Assembly: GCA_030562195.1 (NCBI GenBank)
Contig: JAUJPP010000003.1
Location: 12,493,398 to 12,557,397, forward strand
Length of the DNA stretch: 64,000 bases
Reading direction: 5' to 3'
Source: Nipponacmea schrenckii
Lineage: Eukaryota; Mollusca; Gastropoda; Lottiidae
Of this stretch, positions 1-15,400 are shown in pieces. The notes below the pieces were generated by a model. It saw only the letters and a program-made list of their open reading frames with translations. It had not been told where the DNA came from and did not search any database. Numbering within the stretch: the first letter of the stretch is position 1; each line of letters starts with the position of its first letter. The translations under genes and the position numbers were made by a program.

Positions 1-905
1 TTCCAAATTTCATTAAAATCCATCAAGAAATGTGGTCTCTATCGTGTTCACAACAATTGTGGACAGGCAGACAGACAGACAGACAGGCGGGCAGAAGGCT
101 CCATCCTTGGATGATTACAAACACACACCGAAATTGGTCAAAATCCATCCAGAAACCATCTCTCTATTATGTCCACAACACATTTTTGAACGCAAAATGA
201 ATGTGTTTTCAAGAACAAGGGCAATAACTCATCTTTTTTTTTTTTCGATTCGTCTGATTTTCAATAGGCTTCATCCTTAAGTAATAACAAACAATCACAC
301 CAAATTTCATCAAAATCTATCAAGAAACACACTCTTAATCGTGTTCACAACAAATTTTCAAAAACAAGGGCAATAACTCATTGAATATTTTTCGATTGGT
401 CTGATTTTCAATAGGCTTCTTCCTTGGGTTATAACAAACACACTCACCAAATTTGGTCAAAATCCATCAAGAAATGTGGTCTCTATCGTGTTCACAACAA
501 TTGTGGACAGGCAGATGAATGTGTTTTCAAGAACAAGGGCAATAACTCATCAATTTATTTTTCGATTCGTCTGATTTTCAATAGGCTTCATCCTTAAGTA
601 ATAACAAGCAATCACACCAAATTTCATCAAAATCCATCAAGAAACACACTCTTAATCATGTTCACAACAAATTTTCAAAAACAAGGGCAATAACTCATTG
701 AATATATTTCGATTGGTCTGATTTTCAATAGGCTTCTTCCTTGGGTTATAACAAACACACTCACCAAATTTGGTCAAAATCCATCAAGAAATGTGGTCTC
801 TATCGTGTTCACAACAATTGTGGACAGGCAGACGGACAGACAGACAGACAGACGGACAGGCAGGGGCGACTACAATATACGCCCACATTAATGTGTGGGC
901 GTATA
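1..905 (+). repeat. Pearl/CvA-like mobile element with core tandem repeats and ACAG microsatellite
   Basis: The motif 'caaatttcatcaaaatc' and its variants recur at about 5, 135, 300, 447, 615 and 762, with later spacings near 147 and 168 bp. Each monomer has 'caagggcaataactca' or 'gtgttcacaacaa'. Two copies run into ACAG/ACGG microsatellites (about 62-95 and 825-862), the second followed by a GCCCACATTAATGTGTGGGC hairpin near 880-903. Core monomers of about 160 bp plus an ACRG microsatellite are the layout of molluscan pearl/CvA elements, which are related to Helentrons. The left part is cut by the window edge. Confidence 0.75.
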
Positions 906-1194
906 AAAACTGTTTGACAGAGTCATTTCTTAATCATTGGAAAGGGGTTCTTGATTGTACTCAACAATACTATAATATACGTTATAAAGTATTCTCTCTA
1001 TTGTACTACTTTACATTGGATGTTTAAGGTAATAACTAGAATTTCTGCAAAATCTCGGATATTTGAGCTGAGCAACTGGATATTCAATGACTTGTTGCAA
1101 TTGGTGGCATTGGGGAGAATCTGATCTATCACAAGTTTTGGTCTACATAGGATAGATGAATGAAAATAGCTGTAACTACTAGTTGTTAGTCATT

Positions 1195-1440
1195 TCTATA
1201 TGCCCACATTAAATGGGGTCTGTCCCAATCCTAGGGTGAATTATAGCCCTTGATTTTGACAAAACGTGGTGTCAATGTTTGTAATCACCAAGGGAATTAA
1301 CCCTACTGGAAAATCAAAAATTTAAGATTGTAAACACTCTAGAAGGCACCATTTTTTGTTTTGCGGATTTTGACAAAATGTGAGTGTGAGGGTTTGTTAT
1401 CATCCAAGGATAAACCCTATTGAAAATCAAAAATGGAATG
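1195..1440 (-). repeat. Inverted partial copy of the pearl-like monomer
   Basis: The stretch 'gattttgacaaaatgtgagtg ... aaaccctattgaaaatca' is the reverse complement of the core monomer at 700-790, and a related piece precedes it (1252-1320). It begins near 'gcccacattaaatggg', similar to the hairpin at 880-903, so the copies face each other. Confidence 0.6.
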
Positions 1441-1849
1441 CAACAATAAGTTAACTAGAATTGATAGTTGACCTGATCACAATCTAAGTAAAACAAGACA
1501 TTATATTGGTATACATTATCTTTATTTCTTCTAAAATGATCATCAGTTTGAAATCAAAATATGATAAATAATACTTGATAAAGCAACAATATTTTGACCA
1601 ATTCTACTTTGGTAACATTTCTAATTAATTTTGAAAACAATTTTTACATAACATTTGACACAGCAAAATGGCACCAAAAAGCTAGCATCAAACAGCATAA
1701 AACATTGGAAAAAATTTTGAAAGCATTACAGAGATATGTTATTTGTGAATTCATTTAACTACCACTATTTATAGAATGTTGAAAAAGTATGTTCAAATGA
1801 ATGATATATGAAGAATTTTTACAATGAACAATAAAGTGACCTTAAATTC

Positions 1850-1887
<38 letters not shown>

Positions 1888-2754
1888 TGTATTATGCTGT
1901 AATAAGATAAGAATAACATTAAAATAATATGGTCCTTTAAAAAACAACCAGATCCTCTTAGCAATAATACTGATACACAAAACATTGCACTAATCCCATT
2001 ATCAAAAACCTTTAAAAACCTGCCATTAGGCTACAACTTCTGATAAAATTATTTCCATATTTCAGCAAAAAACCTATTCATCTATCAAAGAAAGATGAAA
2101 CTGTGTTTTAAATATGTCAATACATTTAATTAAAAGATAATAAACAGTTTATTGCATCAATAACTGAATAAATTAATTTTTATCAAAAGGTATGAATCTT
2201 TTCTCATCCACAAATTTCTTCATATTGCCAAATTGATAATATTTTCAAAAAAATATTAAAACTTTGCACTAGTTTTTCTAGCAGATCTTCTTAATTTTCT
2301 CTGTAAATGTATGCCTTATACTTATATTAGGGACGGTCTTGTCTTCTGCTATTGTTACAGGATTTCAATATATTAGGTTTATATTGTATAAATATTCAGA
2401 ATATCTACTATTATTTCAGCATAAATGTTAAAGATTAATTCTACTTTGTTAGATCTGACTATTATTTTTTTTCAAATGGCAGTGAGGGCTTCTTTTTTCT
2501 TAATTTTAATTATTACATTACAACTTACATTGAGTCCAAAACACATTCAATAAGACAAAAATATGGAACCAATTCTTTGACATTCAACAGCAAAAATATG
2601 TAATCTCAATTGCACCTTAAACTAATAACATTCTAAAAACACTCTGTACAGAGACTAAATGAAGGCTTCTTTCTCTCAAACCAGCTGAGAGATCCTTATA
2701 TTTTCAGATAAAATCCAAATATTGTAACTGAAAATTTGTATCATACTTTTAGAG
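1441..2754 (-). other. 3' UTR and 3' flank of sif
   Basis: AT-rich sequence downstream of the stop codon. An (AAT)n microsatellite of about 11-12 units lies at 1850-1884. Possible minus-strand AATAAA signals are at 2148-2153 and 1521-1526, but none can be chosen without transcript ends. Nothing coding is seen. Confidence 0.5.
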
Positions 2755-3421
2755 TCAACATTCTGTATCTTTATACACAGGAAATGGTGGTGTAGCGAAA
2801 ACGACTGTCTTTGTGTCTTTACGTTGTGTTTCTGTACCAGTAGGAGGTTTACCACTGACTTTATCAGTAGGTACCGTGGTAATGATAGGTGGTAATAACT
2901 GATTACCAGGTTGTGGCACTACTTCACATCGTTTCCATACAGGAGATCCACCGGAATTCACAGAACTTGATGAGTAACTTAATGGATTAGCACTAGCAAA
3001 TAATAGTTTAGCTGAACCACTATTAGAACTACTTAAATTAGAGTTTGATGAATTGGGACTGGTATTTTGAGCCACACTAATTTGTGGTTCAGAAGCTGTA
3101 ATAAAAGTACTATTGTCATTCATACCAGCTTCATTTATATCACCAATAGTTTTACTTCGAGTACGAAACAAATTATCATAATCTAAAGAACTAAATTTCT
3201 CCTCTAAATCAACTGAATGTCTTTCGGGATCTTGTGGTTTATTTGCCCGTCTCTGTTTAACTATTGCAGGATTCTGTAAAGGTTCTTGAGTACCAGTCTT
3301 TGTATGTTCTGGTGATACTGATACTTTTATTGATTTAGTATTTGGTATCATCATTCTCCGAACACTTTCTCTAATAGTATGACGTATTACTTTAATAAAA
3401 TCACCTTTTGCTTCAGCAGTA
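2755..3421 (-). CDS. sif: sif exon 25: PHc C-terminal helix, disordered tail and stop
   Basis: Residues 1528-1749. [19 protein letters not shown] is the PH C-terminal helix (TIAM1 KDFLKAVHSILRDKHRR). The rest is a Ser/Asn/Pro-rich tail ending YKDTEC. TIAM1 ends NTEI, so a C-terminal T-E-X PDZ ligand may be kept, with Cys in place of the usual aliphatic residue. Acceptor tttttcag. Confidence 0.94.
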
Positions 3422-6400
3422 CTGAAAAACAACAATAAATGTTACAATCTTATCTAATGCTACATATAATATATTGGTCCATTTTAGACAAGGCCATAAA
3501 CATCCATAATATTTTGAAAGACTAGATTTGAATCCAAAAGTAATTCAGTTCTATCCAGTTCTATCCGAATAACTTCCAGTTGCTTTCGCACTGGTAGATA
3601 AACTAATCACAAGTTATCCAGATGGACAAATCAACCTCCATATTTATCCAGATAAGTATATCATGTGATGATGTAGTTAAATATGGCATCTTTCTTGGCA
3701 GAAACACTATGGAAATAATTGAAAATCACAATAAAAGGATTAATAAAGAATATCAATCTCACCTATTGCAGAATTGATAATATCTCTCTGGTCTACTTTC
3801 AGGATCTGATCTAGAATGAACAAGATCCCACCAATAATGGCGGTCCATATCGGCTACTTTACCCATTCTAACCTGAACTTCTTGTGTTGGAATTAATGTA
3901 CGGAATCTTTCTAACATTTCATTGTCAGACGTTGAACTTTTTTGTTGTAGAGACTGAAAAAGACATGTTTGTTTAATTAAAAATGATAACAAAGAGTGCA
4001 TACAAATAAAATAATTTGTTTTCATCTACTATAGCAGTTAAATTCAAAATCAAATTGTAGTAGGCAGTTTGCTGAAGGGAATTACAGTTATCCAGCTTGT
4101 GAACACTGTTAAAAAGTCAAGACAATATTTTCTTATAAAATTATTTATCATCCATAATACATGAAATCAGGTAAATCATGTTTTATTTTACCTTTGACTT
4201 TTTACTGCGTTTAACTTTTTCCCTACAAAGGAACACAACAGCAGTTCGGAAGACAAACACAATGGTTTCAAAATCTGTTGATTTTTTCACTTTGCCCAGA
4301 TATTCTGCCATATTACACCATTCCACTGTACCATACATCTGTAGTTCACCAACACTTAAATCAACTGGCTAGAAAATACAAACCAAAATACTGTATTTCA
4401 ACAATTAAAACAAATACTGATATTTGTGTACATTCTGGGACTTTTAGACCTGTACTGTTTAATTAAAAAAAAACCCTTTCCAGCTTTTTTTTATGATTTC
4501 AGACATCAAAAAGAAAAAAGTGCATATCCTTAGTCAACATTTCCAGACTTCAATCTATTACATTCTTTCAAATCAAACCATTTTTGAGGGAAAAAAAACA
4601 AATTATACCTGTTTATGAGGATGAACTTGTTTAAATGTAGTCGAGAGATCATCAAAAATTGACCCGTATTCTTCATAAATTTTCTGCATTTCATTGATAT
4701 GTTCTGCAACTGCTTCCATTCCTCGTAATGCTTCTGTGAAATTAATTTAACAACTTGTTAGCTATATATGGTATAATACTCAAATAATTTTCACATGGAT
4801 AAGAGTTTCACATGGATATTGCATACAGACAAATAGACACGAGTTTATATCAAATATTGAGTACTATTAACAGTTAAATCTGGTACCTGATAAATGATGA
4901 TGTTCATCTGTTTCTGGTTGAGACATATTAACCAACTGTTGTAATAATAGAGGATATTTTAATATACGTTGTATCGGTTTAATTAGATAAGATTCTAATG
5001 TTGCTGAATGCTGTTGTTTAGGATTTCTGGCTTTTAAAAACTCTTTTAGTGCCTTATTGGATTCTGAAATACATAATACTTTGTTATATAAAGACAGCCC
5101 AAGCTACACCTAAGTTACTCTAGCTCCATTGTTTTATAATAATTTCCTGCCTTGCAATAGAATAGTCACATTTGACCAGGGTTAAGTTTTGGTTCTGTAA
5201 TTAAGTGATCACTTACCAGGATTGAGCAGTTTTTGAGATCGTGAATGACTAGCACAAAATGAACTGTAAACCTTGAAATGATTAGCATAGAACAGGAAAG
5301 ATCCTCCTAATGAAAATAATACTCTCTGAAAATATACAAGTCATTCAATATCAACACAGTATTTAAATAGACATGTTACTATTTATCAAAATGAAATGAT
5401 TGACAAAATATGAAAAGAAATTGAAAATTAATATATATTAGTCTGTATGACTGATATGAAATGAATTGTATTGAAATTATATTGAATGATTGAATATGAT
5501 TTTGAAAACAAAAAAAAGATAGCCTGCCAGGCAAGGTAATATAAGCCCACTGGTAGGTTTGAATTTAAATACAAATATTTGGCGGTAAAAATACAGTTAT
5601 TTTGAACATTTGGGACTGATATTGAACAATATTACCAATATATGTGAAGAATTTTACTTTTTTGAGTGTTACAGAGTAAGTTTTGAGTATACAGTGAAAA
5701 TACAGTGAAAATACAGTGAAACACTATGTAAAAAGACATTTCTGTGAAAAATTATCAGATCATCGTGAAAAATTGATAGGGATCATCTTCTTAATGACAC
5801 TGACCCATCAAATGAAAATCAAAAGAATATGTAAAGAATTGTAGAGTAAGCACAAGTCAAGATAAGATAAAATAAATCGGTGAAAAGTTATCTGATCATC
5901 ACTATAAATAATTGTAGTCTGAATAGTGATCACAAGCCAAATGTGAACGGACAGATAGACAAACAGAGTGATTACAATATACACCCACAATATTTAAGGG
6001 CGTATAAAGAAACAAATATGAATGTAGTGCAAATATTTGAAAATGTTAAAAAAAAGAACATGCTTCAACTATTAATGTATGAATACTGCCAATGACAATG
6101 GGACATAACCAACAAGTCTGATCCATCCACATTTCACGAAAAAAATTGAACATGTGTGTAGATCCAACACTTACAATACATAAATTAAAACTTAAGTTTT
6201 TTGTTTGAGAAAGATACCCCAGGAAAAAAAATTTCATAATCACAGTACACACTCTAGTTTCTCCAAAAATCGTGCAAATAATATTTACTATTTCTTGGTT
6301 ATTCGACATCCGCATACATTCTCACATACAGATATTAGTGATATGTGATAAGATTAACATAACATAAAATGCGCAGTTTGTGAAATGTGTAGTCATAAAA

Positions 6401-9400
6401 AAGCATTTTCCATTCATAGGCATTTGGTTAATATTAAATTTATTTTAATAGAGTCCAAAAAGCTAATTTGATTTATGAAAATCAATTGCATTGATTAAAT
6501 TCCAATATATCTAATAAGAAAAGGAAAGGAAATCATTCTGACAGTAAGATTGACGAAGAAAATTAGAAATATGTAGCGCAACAAGAAATTGTCTTACATG
6601 TAATATTAATTCATCCCATTTATTTAGTCATTAGCAAACCATAACCCATCTCATGCAAGTATTTGTTTAAAATATTTTAAAGCCCTGAAATAGTTTTCAA
6701 CCAGGCTCTTAAAGCTGTGACTATAGCCATTTATTATTATACATTAATTAAATATTGAACTTGATCAATATAACAGTGATTACTAAAAGCTATGACGACC
6801 CATTACAATACTATAACTATATAGATAATACAACCAAATACCAACCCTTATTTCTTCACTATCATCCTAAATAAAATAAAAGTATATCAAGATTTGCTTA
6901 TGAACCCAGAGACATGGTTGATCTGTTTGAAGGCTTAAAAAAAGGCACAATACTTTAGTAACAGAACTTTCATGTGTATATTCAAATTGCATCATGTTCT
7001 ATTTCATATTTTACCTGAGTTTCATCTCAAGGGACTATCATTATCAAAATAAATTTTTCATACAAAATCATATTTTAGTGTATGGTAGTGTCAATATTAG
7101 TATACTTGTCATACAACAGATCTCAAATGAAATTCTTAACTTGCCCAAACAAAGAACTACTGATTACTATGTCACTGTGACCAGACATGATGAACATGTG
7201 ATGTTTGTTAAACTGTAATTGTTTCATGATAGAAAAAAGAAATGAGTTAGGTATTGAGACAGAAGTTACTATAAGGTCATCAATAAAATCACTAGACCTT
7301 ACAGTTTTAACACTAACTTATTTATTTTAAAATAAATTACAACCAAATAAAACCATAATCTAAACACAACTCTTAAAGTTTGAGTAAGTGCCAATTTCTT
7401 TGCAATATTATCATATATGTGGTAAAGCAGAGGTAAAACTGAATGTTTTGGAATTTTTCACATGCCAAAATATTGTTAATAAAGGGATCACCTCCTACAA
7501 GAATCTTTGTACAATGTTAAAAGAGATAAATGATAAATATATGTACCAAGAAGAGCCATGATTGTCAAACAGACACATGCTACTTATCACAATTAAAATA
7601 CTTCTTAAACAGAAGGTGTATCAGATTTAGTTTCGGACAGTTACAACCCCAACTAACTAAGTGTCTCTGAGAACATCTCTGTATAATTTTAAGTATCACT
7701 TGCAAAGATCGATGATGAACTAAAAAAGGCAAATGGCTACTGGGGTGTTGTTTTAAACAAAATTAGCAAATGAATCCAAGAAGTTGAGAATGACAAAGGA
7801 TAGTTAATAACAACTAAAAATCTTGGCTTTTAAAGACTAAAAGAATAGAACTCCTCATCACCTGCAATCTATTAAACAAATCATAAACTTACTCGATATA
7901 CTTTGGTATCATCTGTCGTAAAAAATTCATTCTCTAGATCAATGGCTTCTTCTAAACTTTGTAGGAATTGTTGTTGAAATACAACTATTTCTTGTATATT
8001 ACCAAATAACTGATTAATTTCATTGGTTGTTAAAAATGTCTCCTCTCTTAATGGTTCTAAATATCTCTCGTTTAAACAACTTAAATCCTACAAATATAAT
8101 TTTATATAATTGATTTTGAGTTGGGTTAATGAAGAATTGTGTTCAAGTTCACACTGATCTACTGTTAGTTAAGATTGAGTCACAAGATTAAACACATACA
8201 AAATTACATGAAGAACTGACCACCATTTTCACTTGGATCAAAACTAACATTTTTGAGATTATGAATCGTGAAATACCACTAAAATTTTTACATGTTTGTT
8301 TCTTATCAAAAGTTAAATTGAAGTGGTGACACTTGTTTAACTGCAACAATTATATATAAACATACAGATCAGCTTTGGTTTGTGTAGGACATGTTTTGTT
8401 CAAGTCAAAAATGGATAACATTAGAAGTGATGAGGAAATAGATTGCAGTCACATTTGGCTTGACAAAAATCCCTGCATACCTCAAAACACAAGATTGAAA
8501 CAATATTCACCATACCTTGACATATGCCCTTTCTGTTTCTATCAATTCCATGATAACTTTTCTCATTCTCTGAGCATCAGTTAATGGTCTAGGACTGTGT
8601 GGTCGTTCAGCTAAATCTTGTTTTGTTGGAGGATTTCGACAAATAGCTGTTACTTGTTCAGCTCCCTACAAATATAACAGAATGAATGAGTATAATGTAC
8701 TACTTGGACAAATGAAGATGTGCAACAACACCAAGCAGTGTGCAATGAGAGAAAGATTACCAATTGTCAAGGAAAATTTATTAATAAGAGCCTGTGACAC
8801 GCAAAGTCTTTGTTCATTGTCCAATCCATACACTTTTCCATGTGAATCCCTCTGCTTAGAAAATCCTTTGTTATTATCATAACCTATGCTAGGATCAAAC
8901 ACACAAGGAATGTTCATAGTTTTCATAAAGATGTGGTAAGTCAAAGGCATTCAAAGTTGAAATAAATTAATCACAATCTGTAGAGACAGTACTTTATAAA
9001 GCGAAATGTGTTGTTAGAAAGATATTTTAAACCTACTCACTTTAAGTAGAGCATCAATTTGATCAGAAGAAATATCTTGACTAGATTTATCCTGACTAGA
9101 TTTTGATGGACTAGAGTGTTTGGAACTTTCTGTATCTTCACCTGAAATATTTAATATTGTTCTTTTAATATTCATAACAAATTACACCATTGTTTCCTTG
9201 TTATTAGTCATGTCAAAAATCTTGTTTCATTTAGCACATAAAAAGAAACATGTATGTTTCATAACAGAAATTTAGCTCTACATGATATTATTGTCTACTG
9301 ACAGAAATCTCTCGACTTTGATCCCTTCAGAATAACTGTACCAAACATAATCATTTGAATTATGAGGAAATATATAAAATGTCACAATATTTTAACATGC

Positions 9401-12400
9401 AAACCCCAGAACTCTATTAGTTTGACTTAGAGAATGCCAATGAGACTTTAACACTAACAATGATCATTGCTTGATAAAGACAACAGTAACCTCATTGAAA
9501 CGTCGCAAGTTATTAAATAAAGTAATTGTTATCCATATAACTGTGTCCTGATATATAATCTCCAATTACTAAATTCCACTTAACGAAGTCACAGTTGATT
9601 ACTAGTTGTATTAAGATTGTATATCTCAAAGTTGGATTTAAACAACTAATTGTATTATGGTGATATATAAAAAATACAACATTATTTTTTAATAATTCAT
9701 TACAGAACTGGAGAGAAACTTACCGGTTTCAGTATTTACAGGAGCAGGAACTATCAAATTTCCAATAATTTTATCACTAATTCTAGATTGTGAGGGTGGG
9801 GGAGGACACACCATATTACTGATATAAGCATCAGCATGCTGTGTTATAAAGTCAGTATTAGGAGGTTGTGTACGAAATGATCTCACAGTTAAAAATAATG
9901 TTCGAGATTCATGCAGTAATGTTTCTATATAAACCATATCTAATTCGGAGACTATTTTACCATTAATGACTAATATTTCATCACCCACTATTAAACCTGT
10001 AAATAATATTATTCACTTTTAATCTATCAACACACTTCAAACTTTCCACCTAATCATCTAAAAGTAATTGTCTTGACATGAAAAACCAAATGGACCTCTT
10101 ATCTTTAGGACAATTCATATTTTTTAAGCAACTCCTGAAATTTTTCAGGAATGTCTTAATCTGCACACAAGCAAGTGATGTTAGCTATTATTGTCAGTAT
10201 GTGCCAACAAAATAATTGTGTGCAAGAATGAAAAACCAAACCATGCATAAGCACTGCAATCAAAGCAGCTGAACTCAAATCAAATGTTGACAAAATCAAA
10301 TCAAATCAATCAGTATAACAAGCTCACCCTGTTCATCAGCTACCGAGCCTTTAGTAACATCACAGACGTACACTTGTAATTCATCGTCTCTATCATAATC
10401 TTCTGCTAACTCAGCTTCTACAGCAAACCCAAATACTCCATCTTTCGTGGTTTTATTAAGTTCTAGTTGAAATATACTCTTCTGACATACTTCTATAGCA
10501 TCATATTTCTACAAAATATTTTTTTAAAATGTAAAAGAATCAAATACAGGCTGTGCTTTCACTGTACTTTTTATACTTTTGCTTCAAAATAACTAACCGA
10601 TGAACACATGTTAAATCATCTCTTTATCAGATATGAGTCTCAAGTTCAAAAACCAATTCAAAATTCAAAGTATAATTTGCAAGGTTCAGAAGCCATCTAG
10701 TTCTCAGTTCACTGACAGAAATATTTGTTTTCAGGAAATAAACAATTGCAGTATTTAGAAAATTATACCACTCAGTACATTTCCAACAGTCTAGAACACA
10801 GGTGCTGATAAGATAGATAATTATACAGAGATCAATCAATCTAATAAACACAGAATTCTCTAGTAGTCTCAAGAATATTTATGTTTATTACAATTCACCT
10901 CTCAAAACACAAAACTTCTAGTATTCAATATATACAGAACATTCTTGAAAACACAATCACTTTTTTCACTTTCATGTTTCAAATATATAATCCTCACCAG
11001 GCTAGCTGGATAAGAAATGAGTAAAGTTATTTCTAAGATGTCTAAACAAGACAATAATAAATGAAACTTACCAGACGTTTTATAGATTCATTTCTATCAG
11101 GAATAATAAACCTATCATCTTGAGATCCAACTGGTTTTATACGAACATAATGATCTCTAGGATTCAGTTGTCTTTTATTACACACTGATTCTAGTAAATC
11201 TTTTACTGCTGTCTGTTTATCAACTCCAACCAATAATGTCTGAAAATCATAAGACTGTACTACCACATTATACTATTTCTATACTACTTTTATTATTAAC
11301 ATTTATAAATTCTACATCTACATCATAGTTTTATGTAAATATAGTTATTATATATATTTCATTCATTTTCTATTTGAAATCCTTAGAAATCTTTTCAAAA
11401 AACCACAACCAACTATTAAGATATTTATTTTTATAAAATAGTCTTTTCTTTCTAATATTGAGAATTGTTCTTGTTCTGTACAAGTTCAACGGAAGTTGGA
11501 GATTCAGTCAGTAAGAGTGATTTGGTTCTATAATTAGTTTTTACCATACACAAATAAGTACTATGTTTATAATTATAATATAATGCGAACAGGTAACATG
11601 TTAGATTTTGCTTCTACATTTCTTACTGATTTGTTTTTACATTTGTTTTGACAAATCAATTGTTTACTTATGTAATTTATATTTACAATTGTATATTTAT
11701 GTGATAAAAATCCTAAAGTATTTAAGTAGAAATTTGATGAGGACAGCTTATTTTCCATAGAGACCAAGGAATATAAAAATATAACATAAAACTAACCTGT
11801 TTATTTGGTAATGTGACCCTTGATAAACTTTCCTGACCAGAAGAACTTTCAGAATTTTTATCTAATAAATCAGTAGAATCTGATAAAATTTTTTCATTGG
11901 TTTTAACAACAGATCTGAAAGAGAAAGAAGTAATATATTTGTTGTTGTAAAAGTGTACAGTGATGACATGAATTTCACAACATTATTCACAGTGTATGTA
12001 GAAACAGAGATAACATTTATTTGTTGTAAAATTGTACAGAGATGAGTGATTTTCTGAAAAAAGTGTACAACAACATTATTCACAGTGTATGGAGATACAG
12101 AGATAACATGAATTTGTTGTAAAATTGTACAGATATGACTGATTTTCTTTAAAAAGTGGACAGATGACTATAATTTGCAAGACAGTGTATGGAGATACAG
12201 AGATAACATGAATTTGTTGTAAAATTGTACAGAGATGACTGATTTTCTTTAAAAAGTGGGGATGGATTATGCAGAGCAATTAGACAATATGTACTAAAAA
12301 ATATTGACAGTTTCATGAATATCTAAGAACTCATTAATTATGATTTATAAATCTAAGAAAGACTACTCACTCTGTAGAAGAACCTTGTAATGCTGTAGGT

Positions 12401-15400
12401 GTAATAGATCTGGCTTTACTAGAATTACCAGTAGGAGACAGTAAACCACCTTTCTTAGATCCTTTACCATAAATATAAGGTAATACAAGAGGTTTACGTG
12501 CACAGACTAGAGCATGGAATGATGTCACAGTAAAAATACCCAATCGACCTAAAGTTGCTTTTGTTGATTTGGCAGCATTAGCTAATAAAACCTGAAATAT
12601 AAAATACAAATATGCTTTTAGATGCCTTGAAGGATATGTTACGTTATTCTCCTGGACAATTCAAGTTTCTTTTTGTTCAGACTTGACTTCCAGACTTTAC
12701 ATTTGCTAAGCTTAAATTAAAATAAATATGAAATAAAAGAATATAAATAAATAGATTATAAGATTTAATGATCTTACACTAGGAATAAGCCTAACAGAAA
12801 CAAATTTCAGCAGTGATTTCTTATTAAGCTAAAAGCATTTATTACCAAAACTCATTATCTTTTACAATAAAGTATTACCTTAGGGTTGGGTAATTCTGTT
12901 CCTTGTAATGAAGCTATATAACACCGGAATCTATATTGTTCTATAAATAATTTCTCCAGATTCTCTTCCCACTGAGCTATCTGTTTAACTATAGCCATTC
13001 TACTTCTAGGATCTGACACTACTGTCATCTGTAACTCAGCCATTTTCTTCATTTTAACATCCTATAGTAATACAATTTATAATTGGTTCAAGATATATCC
13101 CTTTAAATATTTTGCCCATACACAAGGACCTTGACATCTCCTTAATATAACCCCAAACTTTGGCTTTAAACAATACATCATTATACAAATACTTCATAGA
13201 TATAGAACTGAAGGTCTGAAAACCTTAGGGAGCACTAACTATTTCTACAGAAGTTACAATGTGTTTGAATGATGAAATGGAATTTAATTAATCACATTAC
13301 ACAAATAAATGCTGAATACTATGGAATTAGAAATGTATTGTAAATATGAACTGTAAGTATGTTCTCCATTGAATGTCATACAGTTTCCTTGCAGGATATG
13401 GAACAATCCAGAAAGACATAATAATGGTGTAATAAAGGGTGACCCAGGCTATCCAGTGTCCATTTACAATAAAAATGTCTACTAAACTATTAGTAGATAT
13501 GGCAAGGAGTGAAATTAGAATGTTATATACAATTAAAAGTATATTGTTGTACTTCATGTTGGTAGTTTTTACATTTCATATAATTACTTACCGTATCTAT
13601 ATTACTTTCTAGTCTATTTAATTCAGATTTCAATAACTTTAATGTATTGTCTTTTCCATGTTGTCTGGCGAATGATGAAGCACACGCTGAGTGAATAGAT
13701 CTAATCCAGTTCTCTAAATCAATTTGACTGGACGCCTGGAAGACAAGAGAAAAATCAATTTTAACTCTAATTTAAACATTGATAGGAGACAAATTCATTT
13801 TAATTTCTCAATAATTCAACAGTAGCCATCCTACAGGACTCATTAAGTTTACATAGATAGACTAAAACCTCAATATTTCAAATATCTTCACTAAGATAAA
13901 ACATATTTAGAGATTTTTCAGGAATACAGACATTTGTGCCATAATGGCAGAGAATTAGACTATGTCACTTCATTAGAAACATTTTTATCGAAGTCATTAC
14001 TAATACATTGGATAATAATGGTGAATAATCTATACTACGGTATATATATATATACTAAAAGACAAATGAAACATCCATGGATGTATAATATATATTTCTT
14101 TCTTTTTCGATTGGAATTAAAGACATTGGAGAAAGTGCAAATTGTGAACTTAGAGGGGCACCACATGACATTACAGCTGGGGGTCCAAAATCAGCAACAC
14201 ATCTTCTGTACATGTAAAAGACTTTATCTAAATTGCTTTCTAAGAGAAATTCTGATTAAGTGCCACTTATATGTGAGTCAATAGGCATTCCTATGCCTGT
14301 GCTTAACTGCTTATAGAGTAGATGAATTATAATGTTGCACCCTACAATTCCCAATAATCAATGTACACATATAACATAACTTATCTAACCACAAGTATTT
14401 AGAGATTAAACATACTATACTGGAAGATTTGAAGATTATTTCTACTAATCATAATATAGAGAAATATTTGATATTTATATCTATTTGTTTATATCATTAT
14501 ATACCATGTTATAAAATGGTATAATGGTTTTTATATTGTTGTTTTTAATGATTATGATAGTGATTAAAATAATAATGAGTAATAATATTTATATGAACAA
14601 TGACAATAATAAAACTTAATGTTTCTACATACCTGTAATAAAAATGCATCACCACAAGCTGTACTTAAAGAGAAAATGTAATCTCTTTTAGGATGTTCTG
14701 GTACTGCTTGAGATATACCACCTTCAATAACTACAATACACATATATCAATTGTTAGTTATTCAAAATTATCTAAGTTTGACCATAGTCAAAGTGATAAA
14801 ATGATATATAAATTGTTAATCATTATACAATATATTTAGGTTACACTAAGAAAATCTGGATAATAATCCGAATAAATTAAAAGACTAGAGCCACACGTGG
14901 CACAGAGTGGGACTTTGCTAACGTCGCAAATTGCAACAAACAGACAGAAACATCTGATTTTCTGGGATAAACTGGCCAAAGCAATAAGGTATCTGTGTGC
15001 AAGGTAATTTTTAAAAAAAACTTATTTCCTACAAACGTAATACGCTGACCCATATATATGGAAAACTGAAAATTTACCCGGATGTGCCACGCCCATCTAA
15101 TTCTTTTCAGCGTGAATCTAATCACATTCAAAATGTATATTCACAGTAAAAATTTGAAGTTTGCACATCCAATAGATCACGAGATATACACACATACATT
15201 TCAAAAAAACGTAAATACGGCAAAATGTACTTTTATTTTCAAAAATCAAAAATTTCAATTTTCATTTTAAAATCTTTTGTTATACATCTTTGGAAAGAGG
15301 ACAAAAAACAATCTAAGAATCTAAAAAAATTAACACTCTAAATTAATTAGGTCACGCTCTAGAGCAGTCCAAAGTTGCGAATTTTGCTGTTTTCGGGCAG

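Noticed and set aside
4178..4466. Plus-strand open frames
   Set aside because: Partly antisense to sif exon 23, which has strong family similarity on the other strand.
13934..14284. 116-residue plus-strand open frame
   Set aside because: Intronic, AT-rich, no recognisable domain, starts and ends in non-conserved sequence.
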